Notes: a model not told the origin generated them from the letters alone. A stretch of 64,000 bases of DNA from Rhizomys pruinosus (GCA_009823505.1 VZQC01005897.1:761161-825160); one strand, 5' to 3'. Positions 21,177-33,001 are shown, counted from the first letter of the stretch. Numbers and translations: made by a program.

Positions 21177-21401
21177 TTTAAACTTTTTTTAAATTTCTGT
21201 ATGTGTATGAATGTACTGTCTGCATGTAGGTCTGTGCACTCGTGTCATGCAATGCTGCAGAGGTCAGAAAAGGGTGTTGTATTCCCCTGGAACTGGAGTT
21301 TCAGACAGTTCTCAGCCGCCATGTGGGTGCTGAGGACTGACCCCGGGTCCTCTGTAAGAGCGGTCGGTGCTCTTAACAGCTAGGCCATCTCTCCAGCCCC
21401 A
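21177..21401 (-). mobile_element. B2/B3-type SINE (S-type), 17-bp TSD
   Basis: Antisense copy with exact TSD TTCTCTTTTGATTTTTT at 21160-21176 and 21402-21418. Single GGAACTGGAGTTTCAGAC block. Confidence 0.95.
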
Positions 21402-21418
21402 TTCTCTTTTGATTTTTT

Positions 21419-21816
21419 CCCTCGAATAAGGTCTCAATGTTTGGAGATCCTGCCTAATGAAATCCACTTCACAACTTGGATGAAGATTGGTCATTGGGCC
21501 CAAGGGACTGTCCTTTAAGCTTGTACCTGTTCATGGTTGGGTCTTGGGCTGTTGGTCAGAAAGGTAGTAAGGATGTGAAGAACACATGAAAACGGATAGT
21601 CCCAGGCTTCACAACATCCAGAATGCTTTTCAGTTCTGTCACCAGAAATGAGCTTTGATGAACATTACAAGAGCAACAGTTTCTACTACTCTGAAGTAAT
21701 AAAAGTTAAGGCCACAGTATTTTGTTAATTTCTTTGTTGGGGCGCACATGCCTCTACCCCTACACTTTAGCAATCCTTTTGGAGGTGATAATTTTCAGAT
21801 TTAAAATGTATTATTC
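21419..21816. other. Unique DNA
   Basis: No gene or recognised repeat. Confidence 0.4.
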
Positions 21817-22060
21817 GGGGCTGGAGAGATGGCCTAGCACTTGAGAGCGCCAACTGCTCTTGCAGAGGACCTGGGTTCGATCCCCAGCACCCACATGGCG
21901 GCTGAGAACAGTTTGTGATTCCAATTCCAGGAGAACTCCAGTTCCAGGGGAATCCGAGACCCTCTTCTGACCTCCATGGCATTTCATGACATGGGTGCAC
22001 AGGCCTACATGCAGACAGTGCATTCATACACATACAAAAATAAATAAAAATTTAAAAAAT
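21817..22060 (+). mobile_element. B2/B3-type SINE (D-type)
   Basis: Full-length sense copy (GGGGCTGGAGAGATGGCC start) with the 17-bp duplication and a T/A-rich tail. TATTATTC flanks both sides. Confidence 0.95.
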
Positions 22061-23003
22061 TTATTATTCAAAAGACACAAGTTATCATTGTACACATATG
22101 CCCTGGACTCTCCTATCTCAAACTTTTACTTCACCATCATCACTGAGCGAAGGTGACCAATGCTGCTTTACAAAGCAAACTAAAACTTAGAAAACATTTT
22201 AAAGAAAAAAATATACATATACATATTCTCACGTACCAAATGTATCCATTTGAGTCCATTGTAATAGTACTGCCTCATGAAGAGAGCACAAGCTAGTTAT
22301 CATATCTTGGGAATCACAGCTTCTGGTCTATTTTCATTGTCTAGAGAAATGTTCTGATGCCTCTTTGCATGTTCCACCCTTTGGCATGTGTGGAGGTGAT
22401 GTTTGAGAGGAGTTATGCAACATCCAAGACTGGACAAGGTAATCGTTACAGATACTGTTGGCATGCCGACATGATATAGCCAGTAACTGTGCTCATAGAT
22501 CCATGCCAAAATTACAGTTTTCTAAAACTTCTGCAGAACGATTTAAACAGTTTTGTGCCTTGCCATCGAAATGTGTGTTCATTTTTCTACACCTCCACAC
22601 CTGGCAGTATTTCAGCCCAACATTTGCTACAGTATTTTGAGTTCATCTTGTTTATTTTCTGCTTTATTTTTTTCTCCTGATGTACATTTTATGTGCAAAT
22701 CTGAAGTTACCACTTCCCATATCTCCTGCTACTGCTTAGCCCATTCCTAAATGCTAGTCTTCTTAATTAAAATGCACATAAAGGAAACATGGACATCAGG
22801 GTTTAGATTGTTTCTTTTACTTCTATCCTCAGTGTTTGTTGCCTATGTCCAGAATAACATTTGTTAGATTTCAGATGCATAGCATTAAAACTGCAGAAGC
22901 ATACAGAAATATTTGATGTGAAACTCACATTTTGAAATATTGATAAGATTGCATGCCATATTGCAATTGGAGAAGGTACCTTGCCTGGTGCACTATTAAA
23001 AAG
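22061..23003. other. Unique DNA
   Basis: No gene. Open frames of 60-69 residues on both strands lack support. Confidence 0.4.
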
Positions 23004-23012
23004 ATGCCATGT

Positions 23013-23169
23013 AGCCGGGCGTGGTGGTGCACGCCTTTAATCCTAGCACTCGGGAGGCAGAGGCAGGCGGATATTTGTGAGTCCAAAGCCAGCCTGGTCT
23101 ACAGAGTGAGTTTCAGGACAGCTGGGGCTACAGGAAGACCCTGTCTTGAAAAGACCAAAAAAAAAAAAA
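23013..23169 (+). mobile_element. B1 SINE
   Basis: GCCGGGCGTGGTGGTGCACG start, a GACCCTGTCTTGAAAAGACC end, then an A-tail. TSD ATGCCATGT at 23004-23012 and 23170-23178. Low divergence from the other B1 copies here. Confidence 0.96.
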
Positions 23170-23178
23170 ATGCCATGT

Positions 23179-24542
23179 GGCAGCCTATGAGAAGCGCAGG
23201 ATAGAAGTGAGATGCTCTGGATTGGCAGCTTCCTTATGAGGAATCACTGGACCAGGACTATCATTATCAACAAGAAACATGTTGGCAATACAGAATCTTA
23301 TTTTCCTTAACCTGTTGAATCAGAGCCTCTGGGGTAAGATACAGCAGTGTGGCTTGGCCCTGTTTCCCCTCTTTGCACTTGGTAGTTTGAAGCATGCTAG
23401 AGTGTGAACATCAGTGGTGGTTTTCAAACCACATCTCAGCTTCTAACTTGGTTTGTGTCTGGAAAAAAGGCCCTCTAAGCATCGCCTTCAACTCACTTTC
23501 TCTGTATTCCTTTCTTAAAGGGACAAGGCAGGCCTGCTGGGGCAACTGAGCCTCTACTCCCTATAGATTTCTCAATATTCAGAATACTGAGGTACTCCTG
23601 AGGTTTGGAATTGATTGTGTAGATTCTCAAAATTGGCCCTTCTAGGTTAAACCATGACCTGAGAGGTTGGGCCCAAACTTGAGGGCCAAGGACTCAGAAG
23701 GAAGGACATTGCAGGATTTTTTTCCTCCTTAGCTATGGCCTTGATCACAAACTTCCACTGAACATTCTATTACTTTGGGACTGATCACCCCTCATACCCT
23801 CTCCATCTTAGCCTGACTGAGGTCATATGAGAACCATTAGGAAACTTCTGCAAGAAACTGTCGCACTCTACACAAATGTTAGCTTTCATTATTACCCAAT
23901 ACTATTAAGGAAATTTCCCATTTCTCCCTCCACATTCTTTGTAATTCTAGTCTTGATGGAGGATGGAGAAAGTGAGGCCTCTAGCCTGTAAGTATTTAGC
24001 TGTTGGCCACATCACTCATTTCTATTGTAAGTCAGGCCTCTTTGGGTTGCAGATAACAGAAACTCATCACGAACTCATGCGCTCCAGTAATAGGACCCAT
24101 GGGAAGCTCAAGAAGGGCAGGAGGAAGGAAGCAGGGTCTTGGGAACTAAACAGAAGGAGCAGAATTGTGCTTTCCTTTCCCTGGCCGTGGTTCTTCTCAC
24201 TGCCCCTCTTTAGCTGGTTTGAAAGCTTGCTTGTTCTTTTTACTTTCTACATGGAAGAGAGCATGGCTCCAAGCAGCTGTGAGGTGACAGCTCCGGAGCA
24301 AGAACACAGCATCTTTCCCCTCCTGTGTGGGGAGAATCTAGGCACTGCTCTGATGGGACCAAGAGAACAGGGTCAGATCTAAGTCAAAGACCTGAAGAAA
24401 AGGCTACTGACAGCTCTAGGAGTGCATATTGTGCTACCTAAGGACAGATTATAAGGAAGCCTATTAGGAAGACTTCCACAGAGATCATCTGAATAAGGTG
24501 AGTTCTATTACACAGGGTCTGAAAGGACACTTGTGAGTGATA
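23179..24542. other. Unique DNA with a 139-codon open frame
   Basis: The + strand frame 23963-24382 starts with ATG but crosses GGGTTGCAGATAACAGAAAC (24047-24063 region), which resembles the start of a widespread old mammalian repeat I cannot name. The residues show no family motif, and frames this long arise by chance at this scale. No gene is called. Confidence 0.4.
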
Positions 24543-24556
24543 ACATTTGCCACTTT

Positions 24557-24705
24557 TTTTGGTCTTTTTGAGACAGGGTCTCCCTGTAGCTCCCGCCGTC
24601 TTGAAACTCACTATGTAGACCAGGCTGGCTTCTAACTCACAGAGATCCACCTGCCTCTGCCTCTGAGTGCTGGGATTAAAGGTGTGCACCACCACACCCA
24701 GCCCT
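24557..24705 (-). mobile_element. B1 SINE
   Basis: Antisense copy with a 14-bp exact TSD, ACATTTGCCACTTT, at 24543-24556 and 24706-24719. Confidence 0.97.
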
Positions 24706-24779
24706 ACATTTGCCACTTTCAACACAGCCACATAAAAATAATATAAAGATGTTTTATGCTTGTATTGATGTTTTGTGTA

Positions 24780-25045
24780 TTTTAGACATCATTTCTCAGT
24801 TCAGTTTAGACGTATTCCCCTTTCCCTTCCCCCAACCCCATCCCAGATCATGCACTCTACCATAACTGTCCTGCATCTTTCTCTCAGTCTTTTTTTTATG
24901 TTTAGGAATTTACATTTTCCCCATTTAATTTTATATTACTCTAAAATATGCATATATACTTTCCACTCATATACAGTAATTACAGAGTCTGAAAGTAAGT
25001 GGTGGATCGATTCTAGAGCCTATTAAGAGAGTTACGGATTGTATT
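24780..25045 (-). mobile_element. LINE-1 3' UTR, antisense (internally deleted L1)
   Basis: Reverse complement of the L1 3' UTR: CCTTTCCCTTCCCCCAACCC, TTTATTTAATTTTATATTAC-like text, TATATTACTCTAAAATATGC and AGTCTGAAAGTAAGTGGTGG, ending in TCTAGAGCCTATTAAGAG. It abuts ORF2 5' sequence at about 25036-25050 without the reverse-transcriptase and C-terminal regions. Confidence 0.85.
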
Positions 25046-25880
25046 GATTTGGAGTTGTTCCTTCTTTCTTTTGGTTAACTGGGCTAGAGGTCTGTCTATC
25101 TTGTTTATTCTTGTTTATTCTTGCAAAGAACCAACTTTTGGATTCATTGATTTTTTTTGTATTGTTTTCTTTGTTTCAATTTCAGTGATTTCTGCTCTGA
25201 TTTTCGTTATTTCTTCCTGTCTGTTGTATTTAGGGTTCATCTGTTGTTGCCTCTCAAGTGCTTTTAGCTGCAGTGTTAGATCATTCACTTGTGCTCTTTC
25301 TGTTTTTCTAATGTAGGCACCCAGGGCTATAAACTTACCTCTTAGAACTGCTTTTAAGGTATCCCATAAGTTTTGTTGTATTGTATTGTCATTGTCATTC
25401 AGTTCCAGGAATGCTTTTATTTCTTTCTTTATCTCTTCCTTGACCCATTCATTATTCAAGAGTATGTTTTTTAGTCTCCATGTGTTCTTGTAGGTTATAC
25501 GGCTTATCCTGGTGTTGATGTTGAGCTTTATTGCACTGTGGTCTGATAGAATGCATGAAATTATTTCAATCTTTTTGTATTTGTGGAGGTTTCTTTTGTG
25601 TCCTAGTATGTGGTCTATTTTGGAGAACATTCCGTGGGGGTGCTGAGTAGAAAGTGTATTCTCTGGTATTAGGGTGGAATATATGGTAGAGGTCTATGAG
25701 GTCCATTTGGTGTATCATATCATTCATTTCAGATGTCTCTCTGTTTATTCTTTGTCCTGTTGATCTGTCCAAAGGATTTAGTGGGGTATTGAAGTCCCCT
25801 ACTATTACGGTGCTGCGATTAAATCTGTGCCTTGAGGTCCTGAAGAATTGTCATTATAAAGTTTGGTGCACCACAAATAA
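25046..25880 (-). pseudogene. LINE-1 ORF2 endonuclease/linker fragment
   Basis: Minus-strand L1 ORF2. The frame 25115-25630 (171 residues) includes IDHILGHKRNLHKYKKIEII and SDHSAIKLNI, the C-terminal part of the apurinic-type endonuclease with its SDH motif, then the helical linker LKALERQQQM. The preceding part, QRINRETSEMNDMIHQMDLI, is in another frame (25566-25772), so at least one frameshift separates them. The protein stops at the linker, where the text passes directly into 3' UTR. The 5' end of the element is near 25880, followed by a T-run. Confidence 0.9.
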
Positions 25881-25930
25881 GGGAGTCTGTTTTTTTTTTT
25901 TTTTTTCTTTATTTCAATTTTTTTTCAGTT
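25881..25930. repeat. T-rich tract
   Basis: Long T-run with short interruptions next to the 5' end of the antisense L1. Confidence 0.8.
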
Positions 25931-27087
25931 GAAGCCATCAAGTAATATAGCTCATTGTTACCATGAACAAAATCTAGATAGGCAGTGAAATCACACTCCA
26001 GAGCCTGGAAGACTTCAGACCTGGGCCTGTCCTCAGGGATCACATTGTCCAAAGAATTAAGAGTCAAACAGGCTTGGAATGTGTCCCTATAGCCATGCCT
26101 TTGAGGAAAAGAGAACGGAACAGCTATGTAGAAAGCTGAGTGGCTGCTCTAAGAAATGCAGATGGGATAGCTTGGATAATTCCATGCCAGTTAAAATACC
26201 AATGGTGATTTCATTAGGTTTTGATCTCTATTCCTTAGTTCAAAAACATCTAGCATTTCTTCGAAACTGCCCACAACAAGAGACTAAAGCCTCTTTAAAA
26301 CAGCTCACACAAGGACCAGGGGTATTGTATAAATTTATGGCTGAGAGACAAAGTGTTTGAAAAGTTGAGCACTCCCTAAGAGCCACAATGGCAACAACTT
26401 CTGAATTTATATGTTGTTTCAGATTAAAGTAATTATTTAAACTGGCTCAGGGAAGCCAAATATAATCCCTATGCTTAAAACACACTATAGATTGCAATTT
26501 CATCTTGAAAGTCCTGGTTAGACTGGTACATCTTATCAATAATTTTGAAAACTATATTTCCACTGAGAAATTATAAAAGAAATAACACCATTCAATTTCT
26601 TTATGCTTTGCATTCTTTCAGAGTCGGCAAACATAAAAAGCCAGCAGGAGCAGCTCCTACTCCCTCGGCAGACCTGATAGAAGTCCTTCTCTTGAAAACA
26701 CTTTCAATTACAGACTGTCTCTCCAGCAGCCCGTTCTAGGCTCCCTACAGACAGTTTTGGAATAATACATGAAAATGTAAGACTGTGAGACATTACAGTG
26801 TGCTGTCACAGGTCATGAAGAAGAAGAAAGAAAGAAGAGCTGGGAATCTTTTCTTTTGCAGTTTTTTTCCTCTTGCTATTTCTCCCGTTTTACATTTCTT
26901 TTCAATTAACAAAGAAGGCGCCATCATTCAAGAGTGAGACGTGACGAGATGTGCTAATTCATTTGTTCCCCAGTAGGCTTTGTACCAGTCCTCTCACCCT
27001 TTCAGAATGTGGCTCTACTTTATCACTGAGCTCAGTGCTAGATCAGATGAGAGAAAGGAAAGGCCAATGGGAGAAGAAGAGGATGAG
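25931..27087. other. Long repeat-poor unique stretch, left part
   Basis: No transposon recognised. Together with 27146-28689 this is the longest repeat-poor stretch in the window (about 2.7 kb). Open frames up to 93 residues show no family features. Sparing from insertions may reflect chance or constraint. Confidence 0.4.
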
Positions 27088-27145
27088 GGGCTGGGGTGCC
27101 ACTCAGACGTGAAGCCCCCGGTTCTATCCCCACCATCAATAGGAA
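27088..27145 (+). mobile_element. Possible ID SINE relic
   Basis: GGGGCTGGGGTGCCACTCAG followed by GAAGCCCCCGGTTCTATCCC and an A-rich end recalls an ID element with an internal deletion. Confidence 0.45.
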
Positions 27146-27779
27146 AGAAAAATTATAAAATTCCTTAGTCTTTTTCCTTGTAAATTTTTGTAGCTGTCAT
27201 TCTTTTGGCAAGTAGATTCACACACAAAAAGATTACTTTTCAGTGGTGTCTTTTCCACTACCCACTAAGTCTGATAAGTTCTCTAAATTTTTCATGAGGG
27301 TGTATGATTGCCATTTTGCAGCCAGGGATGACAATAAAACTTCCTTTTTAATTCAATACATTTGCTATGCACATAATTCCTTTGGTGTGAAACCGTTCTT
27401 AATGTCTTGTTCAATTTGTCATTTTTTAAGAGGAGTGAGAAAGAGGGTGATCAAATATATTTCTTATAAGGACCTGGCACGTGGTACCATGTGACAGCAG
27501 ATGGCATGTGAAACCCGTTGTGGAAAATGGGGCCCCTGTTAAATAGGCTGTGAACGTGCAAGTTCAAGTCACCCTGGCACCTTCAGGAGAGTAAACAGCC
27601 TCTCATTCGCTTTCATAACAAAAGCTAATGTGAGTGACCTCAGGAAAGTCATGGAGCTGCTGCAGGTACACTGGCCTGGCTGTCGTGTTGGTCAGATGCA
27701 CAATGAAGAGTTAGGGGCATTCACTCCATAGGACATTGGACTTGGATAGGCCCTGGGCATTTGGAATGTCTCGGACTGT
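27146..27779. other. Repeat-poor unique DNA, middle part
   Basis: No gene or recognised repeat. Confidence 0.4.
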
Positions 27780-28328
27780 TCAATAGCAAGCCACAAACAA
27801 CTGAAATCGCAGAGGCTGCAGAAAGTACACAAAGTTCTCCATTTGGGAGTAAAATTCCTCTTTGTCTCCTTCCCTCCTTATTGGAGACCAAAGCAGGCAG
27901 CTACTCTGCATGTCCAAAGGCAGCCCCCAAGCCCCATCCTCAGACCCTTTGCAGACTCTGAGAATTTCATGCTCTTCTCTTGATTCACACCAAGGAAAAG
28001 CTAAATTTTGCTCTGCAATACACATCCAAGGCAGCATGCTAATGAGAATTATTATTAAGCAATGTAGAGTTGGCACCAGCTCTTGCAATCTGCTCAGCAG
28101 CACAAGCAGGAAGGGCAGAAGCAGAGAGTCAGAAAAGCAGCTTTGCTGAATGCTCTTCTGGACCTGATTAGTTTTGGTCACTTTCAACACTGAGCACAGC
28201 CAAGTGTAATTGTAAGCTTCACAGGCGTGCACTGTTTCCCTACTCCGGTCTATCTGGCCTCTTTTTAAAGGGGCTTCTGGATTTTTCTGTAGCTTTAAAA
28301 ACATTCCACTTTTAACTACAAAAATCAA
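27780..28328 (-). other. 182-codon open frame, function unknown
   Basis: The longest ATG-started frame in non-repetitive DNA here. It is rich in Leu, Ile, Cys and Ser in its middle (LLLPFLLVLLSRLQELVPTL) and could be read as one weak membrane segment, but it has no known motif. Frames also stay open on the + strand (27761-27961, 27862-28149), which suggests a locally stop-poor composition and not a real gene. About one such frame is expected by chance in 64 kb. Not recognised. Confidence 0.15.
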
Positions 28329-28689
28329 GTTTCTATAAATTCAATAACCAAGGTAAAAGAGAGTATTTGCTGAGCACTTTGGAATTTCTTTCATTTTAAT
28401 ACTCCTTCCCAAGAGGCTCACGTTGTTTGCAGAATGGAAATGACATCTCAGAGCCCTCCCTGGCTTGACTTTTTGAGTAGGCTGTGACATTTTAGTCAGA
28501 TAGAAGAGACTGGACCACCAAACCATGCCAAACAGAGGGGCCTGAAATAGGAGCTGTCATGAATCAGCCTCCACATAGTTAGATAAAACTCTTTTTTGCA
28601 AAGATGCAGCATGAGGCAAATTATTTGGAAATGAACCACAAGACTGAAATAAAAGGCCGTTTATACAAATGACTCATCATTAAGAGTCA
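28329..28689. other. Repeat-poor unique DNA, right part
   Basis: No gene. Contains TGACTCATCATT at about 28669-28680, an exact AP-1 site (TGACTCA) in single copy. Confidence 0.4.
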
Positions 28690-28967
28690 GGGCTGGAGAG
28701 ATAGCTCAGTTGGTGAAATGCTTGAAAGCATGAAGGCCTGAGTTCTATCTCCAGGACCCACATAAACCAAAGCTGGAAATGACAGCACATACTCAGCACT
28801 TGAAAAGGGGATTCCTGGAGCCTGATGGACAGTCGGCTTAGCCAAATCAGGGAGGCCCAGATACCAGTGAGAGAGACTGTCTGAAAACAAAAAAGCTAGA
28901 CAGCTTCTGAAGAGGCACCTGAGGTTGTTGACCATATATGTGCATTCACCCCTTACCCATGAACACA

Positions 28968-29000
<33 letters not shown>
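28690..29000 (+). mobile_element. B4 SINE, near full length
   Basis: GGGCTGGAGAGATAGCTCAG head, GCATGAAGGCCTGAGTTC, a B1-like middle (GAGAGAGACTGTCTGAAAAC) and a CACCTGAGGTTGTTGACC tail leading into (TG)n at 28970-29000. This is the B4 layout in sense orientation. Confidence 0.8.
28970..29000. repeat. (TG)n microsatellite
   Basis: About 15 units, preceded by CACACACGTG. It sits where B4 tails normally hold CA repeats and gives a His-Thr run on the minus strand. Confidence 0.95.
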
Positions 29001-29001
<1 letters not shown>

Positions 29002-29229
29002 CACAGACACACAAGAAACTTTGTCAGCTAGGCAATCACTGAAGCATCCTGAAAAAAGGTGATCCTTCCATATCTGTTTCTCCCATGGGCCCACAAAGCA
29101 AGGTCACCTCAGACAAAGTAACTTCCAGATTCTTGCTTCTACAGCTCCTTTTCTTTTCTCTACATTTTCTATAAGAGATTCAGAAGTTAGCCTTGGTTTC
29201 TCAGCCAAGGCACTGCTTTCTGTTGCTCT
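29001..29229. other. Unique DNA
   Basis: No gene or recognised repeat. Confidence 0.4.
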
Positions 29230-29895
29230 GAGCCTCTTTCTCTTCCAACCCTCTTGCAACCCACTTCTGGTCTAGGCTTTCACACTGGCCCTTTCTAAGG
29301 CCCCACCACCCCAGCCATGCAGTGGCACCTCAGACTACTGTGCTGGTCCTGTTGTTTCCTTACCTGAAGCCATCCACAGCACCCCATGTCCCTGCTTCAA
29401 CATGACAACTCGGCTCCGCATAATCTATCCCCAACCTATTCTGACTCAGATCTAGCTGAGCCTCAGCTCATACTTCACACCCCAGCCACACGGAGCTGCC
29501 TGCATTTCAACAAAGAGCCAGGCTTTTTCTTGCATCCAGTTCTACATTCCAGTTGTTTCCTTTGTCTTGGCTACTTGTGCATTGGTCAGACTGCTGCCTT
29601 CATCATTCAAAAATGGTCTCAGCTGGGCGTGGTGGCACACGCCTTTAATCCTAGCACTTGGGAGGCAGAGGCAGGTGGATCTTTGTGAGTTCAAAGCCAG
29701 CCTGGTCTACAGAGTGAGTTCCAGGATAGCTGGGGCTACAGGGAGACCCTGTCTCAAAAAAGACCCCCCCCAAAAATGGTCTCAACCTCCCCTTCCTCCA
29801 TAAAGACTTTTCTAACTTGCATGCCTCAGTGAAACCATCAGCCCCACCCCCGTCTCTCTCATCATACCTGTATTTTACCCAATCCTCATTCCTTT
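29230..29895 (+). mobile_element. L2 LINE relic, split by a B1
   Basis: Pyrimidine-rich text with L2 3'-region phrases: CAGCCACACGGAGCTGCCTG, TTCCTTTGTCTTGGC and, after the B1, CCATAAAGACTTTTCTAAC and CTCTCTCATCATACCTGTAT. Matches sense-strand L2 as I remember it, strongly diverged and non-coding. Confidence 0.55.
29622..29771 (+). mobile_element. B1 SINE inserted in L2
   Basis: Sense copy with a 13-bp exact TSD, AAAAATGGTCTCA, at 29609-29621 and 29772-29784. Its tail has become AAAAGACCCCCCCC. Confidence 0.97.
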
Positions 29896-29899
29896 AATG

Positions 29900-30030
29900 A
29901 CTGTGCAGTATTCGACCGAATAGATGAATCTCTCTGTAACAAACTCTCCATTGATGGGCATTTGATATTCCAAATTTATTTTGAGACCATCTTATAAATA
30001 CATTTTTCTTTGTGAAGCACCATGTAATCT
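29900..30030 (-). mobile_element. Old LINE-1 ORF2 3' fragment
   Basis: GTGCAGTATTCGACCGAATAG followed by CATTGATGGGCATTTGATAT and CTTATAAATACATTTTTC corresponds to old L1 ORF2 C-terminal sequence read backwards. Confidence 0.55.
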
Positions 30031-30104
30031 CTCGAGATCTAGGCAGATTTTACACTATGTATGATGTCAAAGCTCAAGAAAATCCTATATAAATTAATAA
30101 TATT

Positions 30105-30260
30105 AATAACAACATAAAAGTATTTATGTTGATTACTTATGTGTACATAAGTTATTTAATGCAAAATCCTGAGTTGACCATTTATTCCCATTTTACATGC
30201 AAAAAATAAGATTTGAGAAGTTAGTGAACCATTCAAAGATAACCCAACTACTAACATTTA
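30105..30260 (-). mobile_element. MIR-type SINE relic
   Basis: TAAGTTATTTAATGCAAAAT, TTATTCCCATTTTACATGC, AAGATTTGAGAAGTTAGTGA and AACCCAACTACTAAC resemble MIR read backwards, diverged. Confidence 0.5.
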
Positions 30261-32195
30261 GAATTTTATTGTAATTTTTCTTGATTCTGTGGATTATTTA
30301 ATATCTTTCCTTAAATTAACTTGCAGTTTTACTTAACATCATTACCACTAATAGAAATTCAGAGCTACTTGTGATAAATACAAAAATAAGAGAAAAATAA
30401 ATAGGAAACTATTCAATTTGGGATCTGAAAAGGTGCTGCTTTCAATTACTTTGTGGATACATGACATACAGCACACTTTGGAAACACTGAATTATGGAAT
30501 AAATCACCATCAAAACTGTAATTAGCTCTCAGTTGACTTAAAATCAGATATTTCACAGTTGTGAGATTAAGATACCCTTATATGCTGTTAAATATGTACT
30601 ATTAAAATACTGAGTGAAGAAATTGATATTTTACCTGCCTATTGGGCACATGAATAAATATATAAAGGGGAATAGCGTGCATTTCCACCTGCCCTTGTCT
30701 CACCACACTGGTACTTCCCCAGGTTGGTCAGCAAGGATCCTCCAGCTGTTTCTGTTGTTCAGTGAAGGTCAGTCTGCTGTGGCCAGGTGAATGTCATCTG
30801 GGAAAGTTAGGAATAAAGCAGAGGTCATAAGTAACAGAGAGCAATGTGCAAAAGGAAGGGTCCGGGATTTGCAGATCACCTGAAGATACAGGAAAAAAAT
30901 GTGATAAGGGTGGATTTTGTGAGTGTCCTTTTAATAGTCTGGTCTTATGTGGGGCTCTATGGGGTTCTTCAGGTAGAGGGAGCCCAGTCTGCTCTGCTCT
31001 ACAACAGTGTGTCTCAGTGTCATTCAGCTGGCCACAGACTGAAAACCCAAATTCCTGAGGCAGTCTGACTCTGAATCTGAACTATTATAGATATAATCCA
31101 AAAATGGGCTTTTAAAAAGCTCCCTAAAAGGGCTATCAATGCCCATTCAGACTTACCTGCCATGTTCAACTAGTAGGGCACATCAACTGATATTAGAAAA
31201 TAAATCTAGTTTCTAAAACATATAACATAGGGTATGGTTGTTTTAAAACATATTTTTATTACAATTAAATTATTTTATCTGTTTCTGAATTACCACATAA
31301 AAATACTTATTAGATAAATTAGCAAATTACATAAGTGCAAATGATCACAACTTGTAAATCAATTGAACAACCCCCATCAACTCCTTATAATAGTATATAT
31401 TAGGCCTGGGCTTACATGGTTACTGAAAAGAGAAATCTTTGCAGAACTGTAGGGTCATGAGTGACTCCAAAGTGTGATAAGCACAGCTTCTACACTCCTG
31501 ATTTACCTTGGCAACTGCGCTTTATGCTGAGATTGTAAGATGACATTTACCAGTCTTGTTCATATTTAATATGAATATATGTCTAGATCTTTTCTAATAG
31601 GATGTGATGAAAGACAGGGTATGTATAGATTTCTGAAAGTTTCTTAAAGGAAGGCACGTTTCTGGTTTTTCCCTTTTCTTACTCCTTCCCTCTTTCTCAC
31701 AGTCTTGATCTCTATACACATCTTATGTTGCAAAGCAGCTTTGAGACAAAGATGATACCCAAATGAACAACTTTTGAGATAGAGGGGGCCTGATTCATCA
31801 CGCTATAGAATACGTACTAACCCCTATTCACTTACTTCTAGGCTTATAAAAGTGAGAAACACATTTATTGTACTGAAGTCATTTTTGTGATGGGGTCAGG
31901 GGCTCTTTCTGTCACTTGAATTTGAAGCAATAACGGGGATGGCATTTCTTATTTTTCAAGGCAAGATGCTACAAGTTTGAATTTTACTATAGACAATTCT
32001 GATGGTTTTTAGTGAAATGTGGAAAAAGTTTAATGGTGTGTGATAATCAAAAGTGTTAAGAATAGTGGGTTATAACTTCTCTTTGAACTTTTTTTCATTT
32101 GTATCTGGCTTATTTTGAGGCACTGGACTTACTGCCACTCAAGCCAAGTTGATCTTCCAATATTCAGTAAATCTAGAGGTATTTCAACTTAATAA
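30261..32195. other. Unique AT-rich DNA, about 1.9 kb
   Basis: No recognised repeat. Overlapping 70-74 residue frames at 30844-31068 have no supporting features. Confidence 0.4.
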
Positions 32196-32350
32196 TGCTA
32201 ACAATGCCTGGGTGTGATAGTGGGTCCCTTTGATCTCAGCGCCCAGGAGGCAGAGGTCAGGCAGATCTCTGTGAGATCAGGAACAGCCTGGTTTATGTAG
32301 CAAGTTCCAGGCCAATTGGGGCTACAGGGAGACCTTGTCACAAAAAGGAA
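32196..32350 (+). mobile_element. B1 SINE, diverged
   Basis: GCCTGGGTGTGATAGTGGGT start, CCCAGGAGGCAGAGGTCAGG, and a GGGGCTACAGGGAGACCTTG end. Confidence 0.9.
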
Positions 32351-32406
32351 AAGGCAAAAATGCAAAAACAAACAAGCCAGCAAGCAAGCAAGCAAGCGAG
32401 CGAGCA
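32351..32406. repeat. B1 tail and (AAGC)n repeat
   Basis: A-rich tail changing into GCAAGCAAGCAAGCAAGCGA-type tetranucleotides; the minus strand reads Leu/Ala/Cys repeats. Confidence 0.9.
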
Positions 32407-32412
32407 AAGACC

Positions 32413-32612
32413 TGGGGCTGGAGAGATGACTCAGTGGTTAAGAGAACTGGCAAATTTGCTGCTCTTGGAGCCAGTTTAGTTCCCAGCACCCACATCACAA
32501 CCATCCATTACTCCAGTTCCAGGGGATTCTGACCTCTGCGGGCATTGCCTAACATGGGGGCACTTACATACATGCAAGCAATATACTCATAAACATAAAA
32601 TAAAAATAATAC
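32413..32612 (+). mobile_element. B3-like SINE (S-type)
   Basis: GGGGCTGGAGAGATGACTCA head, ACTCCAGTTCCAGGGGATTC middle and an A-rich end. Lies directly after the B1 tail repeat. Confidence 0.93.
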
Positions 32613-32805
32613 ATAAAATATGTTTTAAATCCAATGAGTGGGATTTGACATAGTAGCCTCTCTAACTCTATTTCCATTCATCTAAGGATGAATGATGTGG
32701 AGCAAGCTGGAAATAAAGATCTCACCAGGCCAAACATGTTCTGTTAAAAAATAAAAATGTAAAACTTATTTTGTATAGTTAGATAGATATCAAGAGGTAG
32801 GGTGA
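32613..32805. other. Unique DNA
   Basis: No gene or recognised repeat. Confidence 0.4.
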
Positions 32806-33001
32806 GGCCAGGACGATGGATCAGTGGGTTAAAGCACCTGCCACTAAGCCCAACAACCCGAGTTTGATTCTTGGGACTCACATGGTGCAGGAAAGAACCA
32901 CCTTTCACAAGTTGTTTTCTGACCTGCAGATGCATGACATGGCATCTGCACATCCACACACATCTTCATCACACAAATACATACACACACACACACACAC
33001 A

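Noticed and set aside
23963..24382. 139-residue + strand frame as a gene
   Set aside because: No motif or splice context, and it overlaps old-repeat-like text; length is within chance expectation.
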